Of a stretch of 37,310 nucleotides of DNA, positions 20,367 to 28,817 are shown piece after piece. The stretch lies in assembly GCA_903923135.1 (NCBI GenBank), contig CAIXWN010000177.1, forward strand, positions 1-37,310, given 5' to 3'. This stretch comes from an uncultured Caulobacteraceae bacterium (GTDB lineage Bacteria; Pseudomonadota; Alphaproteobacteria; Caulobacterales; Caulobacteraceae). A model generated the notes under the pieces. That model was not told the origin of the DNA. It searched no databases and worked only from the letters and a program-made list of their open reading frames with translations. The first letter of the stretch is position 1; every line of letters starts with the position of its first letter. Both the position numbers and the translations under genes were made by a program.

Positions 20367-21635
20367 ATGAACGCGCGCCCGTTCGGCGGCTGGGAGCGGG
20401 CGATCGCGATCCGCTATCTGCTCACCAAGCGCAGTCACGGCGGCGTGGCGCTGATCTCGGCCATCTCCTTCACCGCCATCGCCCTGGCCGTGGCGGCCCT
20501 GATCATCACCATGTCGATCATGAACGGCTTTCGCAGCGAGCTGTCGGCCAAGATTCTCGGCTTCAACGGTCACGCCTATGTGGTGGGCGGGGCCATGTCG
20601 CCGGCGGACCGCGCCGTTGTCACGCGCCGGATCCGCGCGGTCGCCGGAGTCACCCAGGCCATGGGCCTGGTGGAGTCCCAGGCCCTGGTCCAGGGCCCGA
20701 CGGCGGCCGCCGGCGCGGTGGTGCGCGGCATCGACCCTGCGGACCTGCGGTCGACCGCCATCATCGCGGACAACATCAAGGCCGGCTCGATCAAGGGCTT
20801 CGGCGACGGCGAGGATGGCGGCGACATCGTCCTGGTCGGCCAGAAGCTGGCCGAGAGCCTCGGGCTCGCGGTGGGCGACCCCATCTCGATCATCTCGCCC
20901 ACGGGCGGCGCCACGGCCTTCGGCACCTTGCCGCCCAGCAAGAGCTACACCATCGGCGGCATCTTCTCGGTCGGGATGAGCGAATACGACCAGACCTTCA
21001 TCTACATGCCTCTGAACCAGGCGCAGCTGCTGTTCGGTCGCGACCAGGCGGTCGATTTCATCGAGGTGAAACTGGATGACCCGGACAAGGCGCCCGGGCT
21101 CAAGCGCGCCCTGGCCGCCGCCGCCGGTCCCGGAGCCATGGTCACCGACTGGACGGAGCGAAACCGCGCCTACTTCGGCGCCCTGGAGGTCGAGCGCAAT
21201 GTCATGAGGATGATCTTCATGTTCATCGTCGCCCTGGCCGCGCTGAACATCATCTCCGGCCTGGTCATGCTGGTGAAGAACAAGGGCCGCGACATCGCCA
21301 TCCTGCGCACCATGGGCGCCTCGCGCGGCGCCATCCTGCGAATCTTCTTCATGTCGGGGGCGACCATCGGCGTCACCGGCACCCTGGCCGGCCTGGCCTT
21401 TGGCCTGGCGTTCTGCCTGAACATCGAGGCCATCCAGCGCTTCGTGGAATGGGTCACCGGGGTGCAGGTGTTCAATTCCGACGTCTATTTCCTCTCCCAT
21501 GTGCCGGCCCGGGTCGACTGGACGGAAGTGGCCGGGGTGTCGCTCTGGGCTCTGGGCGCGTCGTTCCTGTTCACCCTGCTGCCCGCCTGGCGGGCCTCGC
21601 GCCTTGATCCGGTGGAGGCCCTGCGCAATGAGTGA
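20367..21635 (+). CDS. lolC: Lipoprotein-releasing ABC transporter permease LolC/LolE family
   Basis: This inner-membrane permease extracts lipoproteins destined for the outer membrane and passes them to LolA. It has 422 residues and four membrane helices: one near residues 27-50 (ISAISFTAIALAVAALIITM), then a ~230-residue periplasmic domain, then helices near 281-300, 321-345 and 388-408. The start (ERAIAIRYLLTKRS) and the end (PAWRASRLDPVEALRNE) are typical of the MacB/LolC permease fold. Alphaproteobacteria usually have one such permease instead of separate LolC and LolE. Its last codons overlap lolD by 8 bp. Confidence 0.93.
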   Translation: MNARPFGGWERAIAIRYLLTKRSHGGVALISAISFTAIALAVAALIITMSIMNGFRSELSAKILGFNGHAYVVGGAMSPADRAVVTRRIRAVAGVTQAMGLVESQALVQGPTAAAGAVVRGIDPADLRSTAIIADNIKAGSIKGFGDGEDGGDIVLVGQKLAESLGLAVGDPISIISPTGGATAFGTLPPSKSYTIGGIFSVGMSEYDQTFIYMPLNQAQLLFGRDQAVDFIEVKLDDPDKAPGLKRALAAAAGPGAMVTDWTERNRAYFGALEVERNVMRMIFMFIVALAALNIISGLVMLVKNKGRDIAILRTMGASRGAILRIFFMSGATIGVTGTLAGLAFGLAFCLNIEAIQRFVEWVTGVQVFNSDVYFLSHVPARVDWTEVAGVSLWALGASFLFTLLPAWRASRLDPVEALRNE

Positions 21636-22311
21636 GCCGATCCTCACCATAGAGGGCCTGCGGCGGACCTATGTCACCGGGCAGGGACCGCTTGAGGTGC
21701 TGAAAGGCGCCAGTCTCACCCTCGACGCCGGAGAGATTGTCGGCCTGGTTGGGCCTTCGGGTTCGGGCAAGTCGTCCCTGCTCCATGCCGCGGGCCTGCT
21801 GGAGCGACCCACGGCCGGCCGAATCCGTTTCATGGGCAAGGACTGCGGCGCCCTGGATGACCGGGTGCGCACCCAGATCCGGCTTCTGGGCATCGGCTTC
21901 GTCTACCAGTTCCATCATCTGCTGCCCGAGTTCAGCGCCCTGGACAACGTCGCCCTGCCGGCACTGATCGCCGGCAAGAGCCGGGCCGAGGCCCGGGCGC
22001 GCGCCGAAAGCCTGCTGACCGACCTGGGCCTGGCCGGTCGCCTGCACCATCAGCCGGGCCAGCTTTCCGGCGGCGAACAGCAACGGGTGGCCGTGGCCCG
22101 CGCCCTGACCAACCGGCCGCGCCTGCTGCTGGCTGACGAACCCACCGGAAATCTTGATCCCGCCTCGTCGGAGGCAGTGTTCAGGAGTCTGCGCGACCTC
22201 GTACGCAGCACGGGTGTCGCCGCCCTGATCGCCACCCATAATCTGGAGATGACCCGGCATATGGACCGTGTGCTCACCGTCCGCGACGGGCTCGTGGTGC
22301 CGCGCGCCTGA
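21628..22311 (+). CDS. lolD: Lipoprotein-releasing ABC transporter ATPase
   Basis: This cytoplasmic ATPase drives the LolC-type permease. It has 227 residues. The Walker A motif GPSGSGKS is at 42-49, the ABC signature LSGGEQQ at 146-152, and Walker B ends at D170-E171 (LLLADEPTGNLD); the switch His is in IATHNLEM. The start ATG 21628 lies inside the end of lolC (8-bp overlap) and gives MSEPILTIEGL; the frame is open upstream but only as a shadow of lolC. Only 20 bp separate its stop from the convergent protease gene, with no clear terminator. Confidence 0.95.
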   Translation: MSEPILTIEGLRRTYVTGQGPLEVLKGASLTLDAGEIVGLVGPSGSGKSSLLHAAGLLERPTAGRIRFMGKDCGALDDRVRTQIRLLGIGFVYQFHHLLPEFSALDNVALPALIAGKSRAEARARAESLLTDLGLAGRLHHQPGQLSGGEQQRVAVARALTNRPRLLLADEPTGNLDPASSEAVFRSLRDLVRSTGVAALIATHNLEMTRHMDRVLTVRDGLVVPRA

Positions 22312-22331
22312 GACCTCGGGCGGGCGGGCGC

Positions 22332-23597
22332 CTATTTCGGCTGTGCGCTCAGGAAGTCCAGGGCGTCGCCCACGGGGGTGAACAGATTGATATCCAGAGG
22401 CGCCCCGCCGATGCTGTAGCCGGCTTCGGTCATGCCCACCGCCGCGCCCTTGTCGTCCAGCAGCGGGCCGCCGCTGCTCCCGGGGTTCACCGAGACATCG
22501 CTCTGGATGAAGTTGAGGCCCTCGAAGGTGCGGTTGGCCGAGACGATGCCGCGGGTGACGGTGCTCTGGAACTTCTCGCCCAGGGGGGCGCCGATGGCGA
22601 ACACCGGATCACCCGGCTGCGGCGGGTCGCGGCGGAGGCGCAGCGGTTTGCGGCCGCGAGGATCGGTCTTGACCAGGGCCACGTCGCGCACCTTGTCGCT
22701 GCGGATCACCTCGCCCAGGCCCTCGATCCCGTCTGGCCAGCGCACCTTCACGAAGCGCGCGTCGCCCACCACGTGACGATCGGTAAGCAGCAGCCCGTCG
22801 TTCGACACCAGGAAGCCGCTGCCCTGCGCCTCGCCGGCGAAGATCAGCACCACCGAGGCCACCGCGTCGCTGATCGGCCGGGGGCCGGGGGCGAGGGCTC
22901 CGGCCAGGAAGATGGGGTCCTGCTTGCCCGGCCGGACCAGGTCTCCGGCCTGGACGGGCGCGCCGACGAAGGTCTTGCGGAAAGCCTCCGAGGCGATCAG
23001 GCCGCGCACGTTCTCCTTGAAGGCGCCAATCATCAGGGCCTGCCAGCCGCCGGAGCCGTTGGTCTTCATCTCGAAGCCGCCGCGGGTGTCGACCTTGGCC
23101 AGCACGGTCTTCTGGATCGACGAATAGATCTGCCACTGCAGGGCCATAACCGCCTGGCCATGCACTGACGTCAGGGTCGCGCCCTGCATGCAGTAGTTCA
23201 GGTTGATCTCGTTGATGATCCCGCCCACCTCCATGTCGCTGGTGGCGGAGGTTTTTTCGAAGATGTTGTCGGTGTCGCCGTCGACCTTGAACCCCGCCGC
23301 CTTCATCTCCGCTCGGAACGCGTCGATGTAGTCCGGCGACTTCAGCTCCTGCTGCCCGCCATGCCACGCCACCTTTGGCCAGGGGATGCAGAACATGCCT
23401 CCGTGCGGGCTCGACCACTCCGCGCCCTGCTCGAGCTTGACCACCAGATGGGTGAAGGCGAATGGCCGCACCTCGGCGCCGGAAGCCAGAACCGGCACCG
23501 TCACCGCCGGCGGCAGGACAAGGGGGGCGTCCGCCGCGCGGGCGCCGCCGGCCCCGAGCAGGACCAGCGCCGCCACAATCACCATCGCACCACGCAT
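22332..23597 (-). CDS. Secreted trypsin-like serine protease with unrecognised N-terminal domain
   Basis: The predicted product has 421 residues. A signal peptide (MRGAMVIVAALVLLGAGGARA) begins at ATG 23597, preceded by GGAG at a good distance; an upstream ATG at 23654 adds 19 residues that spoil the signal peptide. Residues ~250-421 are a chymotrypsin-fold domain with the complete triad: H275 (TDRHVV), D305 (RDVALVK) and S375 (NPGSSGGPLLDDKG). There is no PDZ domain, unlike DegP. Residues ~25-240 form a separate domain with three cysteines that I do not recognise. It is divergent from the M20 gene, sharing a 134-bp upstream region. Confidence 0.85.
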   Translation of the reverse strand: MRGAMVIVAALVLLGAGGARAADAPLVLPPAVTVPVLASGAEVRPFAFTHLVVKLEQGAEWSSPHGGMFCIPWPKVAWHGGQQELKSPDYIDAFRAEMKAAGFKVDGDTDNIFEKTSATSDMEVGGIINEINLNYCMQGATLTSVHGQAVMALQWQIYSSIQKTVLAKVDTRGGFEMKTNGSGGWQALMIGAFKENVRGLIASEAFRKTFVGAPVQAGDLVRPGKQDPIFLAGALAPGPRPISDAVASVVLIFAGEAQGSGFLVSNDGLLLTDRHVVGDARFVKVRWPDGIEGLGEVIRSDKVRDVALVKTDPRGRKPLRLRRDPPQPGDPVFAIGAPLGEKFQSTVTRGIVSANRTFEGLNFIQSDVSVNPGSSGGPLLDDKGAAVGMTEAGYSIGGAPLDINLFTPVGDALDFLSAQPK

Positions 23598-23731
23598 CGC
23601 CCGTCTCCGCCCTCGAAACGCTGCAGCAGAACACCAGCCCCGGGAGTCGTGCAAGGGCGGGGCGGGGCACTCGCCTGTCGCCCCCTCGGGGTGCTATCGC
23701 CTGAACACGACATCGTCAGGGGGAGTCAGAG

Positions 23732-25084
23732 ATGATCGCCGCAGTCAAACCGGTCCGCAGCCTGGCCGCCGCCGGCCTCCTCACCGTCGCCTTGTCCGCC
23801 CTGGGGGCGGCTCCCGCCCGGGCGCTGGACGTCAAGTCGCTCACGCCGGCCATCGTCGCCGAGGTCAACGCCGACTATCCGCGCATGGAGGCGCTATACA
23901 AGGACCTTCACAGCCACCCTGAGCTGGGGTTCCAGGAGACGCGCACGGCGGCGAAGCTGGCCGCCGAGATGCGAGCGCTGGGCTTCACGGTGACCGAAGG
24001 CGTCGGGCGCACCGGAGTGGTGGCGATCTATCACAACGGACCGGGACCCATGGTGCTTGTGCGGACGGAGCTCGACGCCCTGCCGATGAAGGAACGTACC
24101 GGCCTGGCCTACGCCAGCGAGGCGAAGGCCGTATGGCATGGCCACGAGACCTACGTCACCCACAGCTGCGGGCACGACTCGCATATGGCCATCTGGACCG
24201 GAACCGCCCGGGCCCTGCTCAGCCTGAAGGCGAAATGGAGCGGCACGCTGATGTTCATCGGCCAGCCCGCTGAGGAGGGCGAGGGAGGGGCCCGGGCGAT
24301 GCTCGCCGACGGCCTCTACACGCGTTTCGGCGGCAAGCCGGCCTACGCCTTCGCCCTGCATGTCGGGTCCGGACCGGCGGGGGAAATCACCTATCGGGCC
24401 GGACCGGTGACCTCCGCCGCCGACAGCCTGACAATCACCTTCTACGGTCGCGGCGCTCACGGCTCGATGCCCAACCAGTCCATTGATCCGGTGCTCATGG
24501 CCGCGCGCTTCGTCGAGGACGTGCAGAGCGTGATCAGCCGTGAGAAGGACCCCTTCGCCTTCGGGGTGGTGACCATCGGCGCCATCCAGTCCGGTTCGGC
24601 GGGTAACATCATCCCGGATGTCGCCGAACTGAAGGGCACCGTCCGCAGCTATGACCCGGTGGTGCGGGAACGCCTGCTGGACGGCGTGCGCCGCACCGCC
24701 CTGGGGGTCGCCGCCATGGCCGGCGCGCCGGCCCCCAAGGTCGAACTGGGTGACGGGGCCTGGCCGGTGATCAACGACGACGCCCTCGAGGGCCGGACCG
24801 CGACGGCGCTCAAGGCCGCCTTCGGCGAGCGGGCCCACGAGAGCGCCCAGCCGTGGACGGCCAGCGAGGATTTTTCCGAATTTGTCCGCGCCGGGGTTCC
24901 GGGAACCTATCTCAGTCTCGGCGGACTCGATCCGGTCCTGCTGGCCGCCGACAAGGCCAGGGGCGAGCCGCCACCCACCAACCATTCCCCGTTTTTCGCG
25001 CCCCTGCCCGAGCCGACAATCAAGACCGGCGTGGAAGCCATGGTGCTGACCGTCATGAACGTCATGCCGCCTTCGGGTCGTTAG
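23732..25084 (+). CDS. Secreted M20 family amidohydrolase/peptidase
   Basis: This 450-residue protein is an M20D-type zinc hydrolase, similar to IAA-amino acid and hippurate amidohydrolases; the natural substrate cannot be told from sequence. The signal peptide occupies about residues 1-31 (cleavage after APARA), so it acts in the periplasm or outside. Metal-site motifs are DLHSHPELGFQETRT, VRTELDALPMKERTG, HSCGHDSHMA and GQPAEEGEGGARAM; the dimerisation domain includes GRGAHGSMPNQSIDP, and the last metal ligand is the His in PPPTNHSPFF. The ribosome binding site GGGGGAG lies about eight bases before ATG 23732. Confidence 0.9.
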   Translation: MIAAVKPVRSLAAAGLLTVALSALGAAPARALDVKSLTPAIVAEVNADYPRMEALYKDLHSHPELGFQETRTAAKLAAEMRALGFTVTEGVGRTGVVAIYHNGPGPMVLVRTELDALPMKERTGLAYASEAKAVWHGHETYVTHSCGHDSHMAIWTGTARALLSLKAKWSGTLMFIGQPAEEGEGGARAMLADGLYTRFGGKPAYAFALHVGSGPAGEITYRAGPVTSAADSLTITFYGRGAHGSMPNQSIDPVLMAARFVEDVQSVISREKDPFAFGVVTIGAIQSGSAGNIIPDVAELKGTVRSYDPVVRERLLDGVRRTALGVAAMAGAPAPKVELGDGAWPVINDDALEGRTATALKAAFGERAHESAQPWTASEDFSEFVRAGVPGTYLSLGGLDPVLLAADKARGEPPPTNHSPFFAPLPEPTIKTGVEAMVLTVMNVMPPSGR

Positions 25085-25147
25085 AGCCCGATCCGTTGGC
25101 GCGGAACAGATGCGGTCGGTGAAGCGGGCGCATCGTGTTTGGATCCA

Positions 25148-25195
25148 GGACTTGGTCTCTGCGACCAGATGAGTCCCTCCGGTCGGAGTTTGCCC
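25148..25195 (+). terminator. Nested hairpins after the M20 gene, possible terminator
   Basis: Two stacked stems follow the amidohydrolase stop. GGACT-TGGTC (25148-25157) pairs with GACCA (25163-25167) and, after a four-base bulge, AGTCC (25172-25176). A second small stem, CTCCG/CGGAG, follows and is succeeded by a short T-run (GAGTTTG). This arrangement could end transcription before the next promoter. The T-run is weak, so the call is tentative. Confidence 0.35.
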
Positions 25196-25213
25196 CGGGC
25201 GGGCCGGCCGGAG

Positions 25214-25251
25214 GGAACGGCGGGGGCGGGCCAGGCGTTCATAAACGGTTC
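25214..25251 (+). promoter_or_regulatory. EcfG-type stress promoter overlapped by a GTTC-N7-GTTC repeat
   Basis: GGAAC at 25214-25218 and CGTT at 25236-25239 are separated by 17 bases, which fits the alphaproteobacterial general stress sigma factor consensus GGAAC-N16/17-CGTT (SigT in Caulobacter). Overlapping the -10 element is GTTC-ataaacg-GTTC (25237-25251), which matches the alphaproteobacterial LexA box format and also looks like an 11-bp-spaced direct repeat bound by OmpR-type regulators. The start codon of the glycine-zipper gene is 51 bases downstream. Binding is inferred from sequence only. Confidence 0.5.
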
Positions 25252-25302
25252 AGTCTGACGGCCCTAAACCCGGGGCCAGAGAGTCCACACAGGGGTGATC
25301 CG

Positions 25303-26145
25303 ATGACGAAACCATTCCATGCCCGGGCGGCCACGGCGCTCGCCGTCGTCCTGGCCGCCGCCACGATGATCGACGCCGGCGCCGCCGGCGCCCAGTCGGG
25401 CCCGCCGCCGCCGCCGAACAGCTACCCGTCCCAGGGCCAGTATGCGCCGCAGTCCCAGTCGGACCTGCAGTACCAGTCCCAGGGTCAGTACAACCCGCCA
25501 CAAGGGCAGTATCAGGACCAAGGTCGTCCCCCGGGACAATACGGTCAGCCTGCGCAGGGGCAGTACCAGGACCAGTACCGTTCTGAGGGACAGTACGGCC
25601 GGCCCGGCGAGTTCGCGCCGCCGCCGGGTCAGTACGCGCCGCCGCCGCCCGGCGCCGAGAGCCCCGGTTCGATCTATGACTATCGCTCGCAGCGCTATGA
25701 CTACGAATACGGCCGCCGTTATTCCGACTGGGCGGCGCGCGCCTGCATCGAACGGCGCAACGACAACGCCGCCGCCGGCGCCGTCATCGGCGGGGTTCTC
25801 GGGGCCATCGTCGGGTCCGGCGTGGCCGGTCGTGGAGACCGCGGCGCCGGCGCCGTGGTCGGCGGGGCCCTCGGCGCCACGACAGGCGCCCTGATCGGTT
25901 CCAGCAGCGGCGCGCCGGGCGGTTGCCCGCCCGGCTATGTGCTCAGATCGGGCGCACCCACCTTCGTGTATGAGCGTCCGGCTTACGGCGTCTTCTGGGC
26001 GCCGGCCTGGTATAACCCTTGGGCCTGGTCCGGCGGCGCCTGGGTCTATCGCCCTTATCGCTCCTGGTACTTCACCCACGGCGGCGCCTACTACCGTCCA
26101 GGCTGGCGGCCGGGTCACTACGAGTACCGCTACCGCCGCTGGTAG
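25303..26145 (+). CDS. Glycine-zipper envelope protein with Gln/Pro/Tyr-rich repeats
   Basis: This 280-residue protein is exported: residues 1-29 form a signal peptide (hydrophobic core [15 protein letters not shown], cleavage after AGAQ region). Residues ~32-125 are low complexity, with repeated GQY units ([36 protein letters not shown]). A glycine-zipper double helix follows near residues 158-205 ([17 protein letters not shown] and [16 protein letters not shown]), suggesting membrane association or oligomerisation. The C-terminal ~60 residues are very rich in Trp and Tyr ([15 protein letters not shown]). The start is ATG 25303 with AGGGG seven bases upstream; the in-frame upstream extension lacks a signal. 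Function is unknown; a stress-related envelope role is inferred from the promoter. Confidence 0.82.
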   Translation: MTKPFHARAATALAVVLAAATMIDAGAAGAQSGPPPPPNSYPSQGQYAPQSQSDLQYQSQGQYNPPQGQYQDQGRPPGQYGQPAQGQYQDQYRSEGQYGRPGEFAPPPGQYAPPPPGAESPGSIYDYRSQRYDYEYGRRYSDWAARACIERRNDNAAAGAVIGGVLGAIVGSGVAGRGDRGAGAVVGGALGATTGALIGSSSGAPGGCPPGYVLRSGAPTFVYERPAYGVFWAPAWYNPWAWSGGAWVYRPYRSWYFTHGGAYYRPGWRPGHYEYRYRRW

Positions 26146-26166
26146 CCTGTCGCCGCGGTGTCGCGT

Positions 26167-26183
26167 CCGAAGCCCGGCTTCGG
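26167..26183 (+). terminator. Hairpin after the glycine-zipper gene
   Basis: CCGAAGC (26167-26173) and GCTTCGG (26177-26183) form a perfect 7-bp stem with a three-base loop, 22 bases behind the stop codon. There is no T-run after it, so it could be a weak terminator or an RNA 3'-end stabiliser. Confidence 0.35.
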
Positions 26184-26261
26184 GCGCGATGGCCGCGGCG
26201 GTTGGGATTGCGCAGCCGTTTCTGTACCGTCGGGCGCACCATCCCGACGGAGCCCTGGACG

Positions 26262-27122
26262 ATGCTTTTCAAGACCCTGCTCTATGACGTCACCGACCGC
26301 GTCGCCACGATCACCCTCAATCGGCCGGAGAGCTTCAACGCGATAGCGCACGGCATGCCGGGCGAGATCCGGGCGGCCGTGGAGCAGGCCGAGGCCGACC
26401 CGGACGTTCACGTCATCGTTGTCCGCGGAGCCGGCAAGGGCTTCTGCGGCGGCTATGACCTCAAGCTCTACGCCGAGCGACAGGGCCCGTCCGGCGGCTC
26501 CCAGGACATGCCCTGGGACCCGACTGTCGATTTCACCGGCATGTGGCGGAACACCCAGGACTTCATGAGCCTGTGGCGCGCCGAAAAACCCACCATCGCC
26601 CGGGTGCATGGCGCCGCGGTGGCCGGCGGGTCCGACATCGCCCTCTGCTGCGACTTCCTGATCATGGCGGACGACGCCCGCATCGGCTACCCGCCGGCGC
26701 GCGTCTGGGGCGTGCCCACGCCGGCGATGTGGGTCTATCGTCTGGGGCCGCAGATGGCCAAGCGGATGATGATGACCGGCGATCTGATCGACGGCAAACG
26801 GGCCGTGGAGATCGGCCTGGCGCTGGAATCGGCGCCGGAGCCCGATCTGGACGCCGCGGTGGAACGCCTCGTCGGCCGCCTTCGCGGCGTGCCTCACAAT
26901 CAGCTGATGATGACCAAGATGGTCGTCAACCAGGCCTATGAGGCCATGGGGCTGGCCAACACCCAGCGCCTGGCGACCCTTTTCGACGGCGTGGCCCGCC
27001 ACTCGCCGGAGGGCCTCTGGTTCCGCGAACGGGCCCAGGCGGTCGGTTTCAAGCAGGCCGTCGCCGAGCGGGACAGCGGCGAGCCGATCGCGCCGGGTGT
27101 GTCGAAACGCCGCCGCCGATAG
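26262..27122 (+). CDS. Crotonase-family protein (enoyl-CoA hydratase-like)
   Basis: This 286-residue protein has the crotonase fold: an oxyanion-hole stretch [17 protein letters not shown] near residues 51-67 and [17 protein letters not shown] near 117-133. It therefore probably handles a CoA thioester. The two glutamates of classical enoyl-CoA hydratase are not kept: the first position is D125 (GGSDIA) and the second falls in YPPARVWG (P144-A146). The reaction is thus uncertain; hydratase, hydrolase or isomerase chemistry are all possible. The start is ATG 26262, giving [20 protein letters not shown]; the frame extends upstream only as a shadow of the previous gene. Confidence 0.85.
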   Translation: MLFKTLLYDVTDRVATITLNRPESFNAIAHGMPGEIRAAVEQAEADPDVHVIVVRGAGKGFCGGYDLKLYAERQGPSGGSQDMPWDPTVDFTGMWRNTQDFMSLWRAEKPTIARVHGAAVAGGSDIALCCDFLIMADDARIGYPPARVWGVPTPAMWVYRLGPQMAKRMMMTGDLIDGKRAVEIGLALESAPEPDLDAAVERLVGRLRGVPHNQLMMTKMVVNQAYEAMGLANTQRLATLFDGVARHSPEGLWFRERAQAVGFKQAVAERDSGEPIAPGVSKRRRR

Positions 27123-27128
27123 AGCGAA

Positions 27129-27158
27129 CTCCGACCAACTGGAATCGTCTGGTCGGAG
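27129..27158. terminator. Perfect inverted repeat between convergent genes
   Basis: CTCCGACCA (27129-27137) and TGGTCGGAG (27150-27158) form a perfect 9-bp stem with a 12-base loop, seven bases after the crotonase stop and in the gap to the convergent sulfotransferase gene. It is likely a shared, bidirectional transcription end, though the T-run (CCCTTTTTA at 27188-27196) lies about 30 bases further on. Confidence 0.45.
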
Positions 27159-27240
27159 ATAACCTGCTCTACATTCAAAAGCTTCAGGCCCTTTTTATCC
27201 GATCCGATTGTGGCAGTCAGATCCGGAAGGGCTCTGGGAG

Positions 27241-28779
27241 CTACCGGCCCAGGGCTTCCAGCAGGGGGGCCAGACGCGTCTCGTGGCGTCGCCACCGCGC
27301 CACCGATCCGTTGAAGATCGGCTGCCGGACCTGCCCGGCGCTGGCTGTCGCCACCGCCCGCCGGCTCTCGTGGAACCTCAGGCATTCGGCGGCCCAGGGC
27401 AGGCCGCAGGTCTCCGTCACCAGGCGACGGATCTGCGCCTCTGGCTCGGCCACAAGGGCCTCGTAGCTGACCTCGGCCACCCGGCCCGGCAGCACCTGTC
27501 GCCAGTGATCCATCATCGTCTGATAGCGTCGCCACTCGGCGGCGATGTCGGCGAAGTCATAGAGGGTCTCGTTGCCCCGCACGAAGAGCTGGCGCCAGCA
27601 GGCCACGGCGGTGTCCACCGGGTCCCGCGTCGCGTGAAGTATGGTCGCCCGCGGAAACATCAGGTGGATCAGTCCGATGTGCAGATGGTTGTCGAGGGTC
27701 TTGTCGGTGGGCCGGGTGCGGTCAGGCCAGCCACGCAGGCGTTGGGCCTCCAGATACCGCCGCGCCATGCGCCGGAAATGGTCGGCCTCCCTGGGGCCGT
27801 CGGGCGGGTAGGGGAAGCGGCCCTCGACCGCCCCCCACAGAGCGCTGCTCTCACCCAGGCCGGAAACCTGCGGGTGGCTGGCCAGGATCTGTTCGATGAG
27901 ACTCGAGCCGGATCTCGGCATGCCGACGATGAAGATCGGACGGGCCGTCCGGTCGCCCTCGCCCTGGTTGGCGGCGATGAATCGGGCGGTGAACAGGTGT
28001 CGGAGTCGCGTGACGGATCTAGCGTGTTCCCGCGCCACGACCGCCGGCCGCGAGCCAGGATCTCCCTGGCTGAGGGTCCGGCGCTTGAGCGCATTGCCGG
28101 CTTCGAAAGCCTGGAAGGCGCCCTCGTCATCCCCCTGCGCCTCCAGGACGCCGCCCAGGGCGAACAGCAGGCCGGTGTGCGTCACCTCGTCGAGGGTCGG
28201 ATCTGCGGCGGCCGCTTTCAGGGCTGCGGTCTCCAGGGGCGTGACCTCGCCCGGGCTGAGCACCGCCAGCCGCGTGAGGGCGCCCGGGCGCGAGGCCGGA
28301 TCCTCGGCGAGCACCCGGTACTGCTCGATCGCCGCCTGGGTCCGGCCAAGCACGCCCAGGGCGATGGCCAGGCTGACCCGCGTCTGCGCGCTCCGCGGGT
28401 CCAGGGTCAGGGCTCGCCCGAACGCCGCGGCCGCCGGCTCCCAGGCGCCCAGGGCCTGCTCGGCGACGCCCAGGTTGTGGTGGGCCTGGACCAGGTCTGG
28501 CTGTCGGCGGAGCACCGCCTTGAGCCGCCGGCGCGCGTCATCGTGTCGCCCGACCCGCAGATCGATCACCGCCAGGGAATAGCGCGCCCTCACGTCGTCG
28601 GGATCCAGGCGTTCGGCCTGCAGGTAAAGGGAGCACGCCTCAGCGAGTCTGCCTGCGGCGTAGCGATCGGCCGCGGCGTCGAGAAGGGCCCTTAGTCGCG
28701 CAGCATCCTCGCCCGCCTCGCGGCGGTGTCGCGGCCTGCGCCGGGCCCCCTGGGTCCCGTCCGTCATGCGACCATCCAT
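27241..28779 (-). CDS. TPR-repeat sulfotransferase family protein
   Basis: The 512-residue protein has two parts. Residues ~25-150 are three or four tetratricopeptide repeats (YAAGRLAEACSLYLQAERLD, then HHNLGVAEQALGAW). Residues ~280-500 are a sulfotransferase domain: the 5'-phosphosulfate loop GMPRSGSSLIEQ begins at G286, and the 3'-phosphate loop HATRDPVDTAVACW lies near 385. PAPS-dependent transfer of sulfate is therefore expected; the acceptor is unknown. There is no signal peptide, so it is cytoplasmic. ATG 28779 has a G-rich ribosome binding site seven bases upstream; ATG 28767 is possible. It begins 38 bp after the TonB-dependent receptor gene on the same strand, so a common mRNA is likely. 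Confidence 0.87.
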   Translation of the reverse strand: MDGRMTDGTQGARRRPRHRREAGEDAARLRALLDAAADRYAAGRLAEACSLYLQAERLDPDDVRARYSLAVIDLRVGRHDDARRRLKAVLRRQPDLVQAHHNLGVAEQALGAWEPAAAAFGRALTLDPRSAQTRVSLAIALGVLGRTQAAIEQYRVLAEDPASRPGALTRLAVLSPGEVTPLETAALKAAAADPTLDEVTHTGLLFALGGVLEAQGDDEGAFQAFEAGNALKRRTLSQGDPGSRPAVVAREHARSVTRLRHLFTARFIAANQGEGDRTARPIFIVGMPRSGSSLIEQILASHPQVSGLGESSALWGAVEGRFPYPPDGPREADHFRRMARRYLEAQRLRGWPDRTRPTDKTLDNHLHIGLIHLMFPRATILHATRDPVDTAVACWRQLFVRGNETLYDFADIAAEWRRYQTMMDHWRQVLPGRVAEVSYEALVAEPEAQIRRLVTETCGLPWAAECLRFHESRRAVATASAGQVRQPIFNGSVARWRRHETRLAPLLEALGR

Positions 28780-28817
28780 CCGCGGCCCCCCCTGGGTCGC
28801 GCTAAGCCGATGATGAC

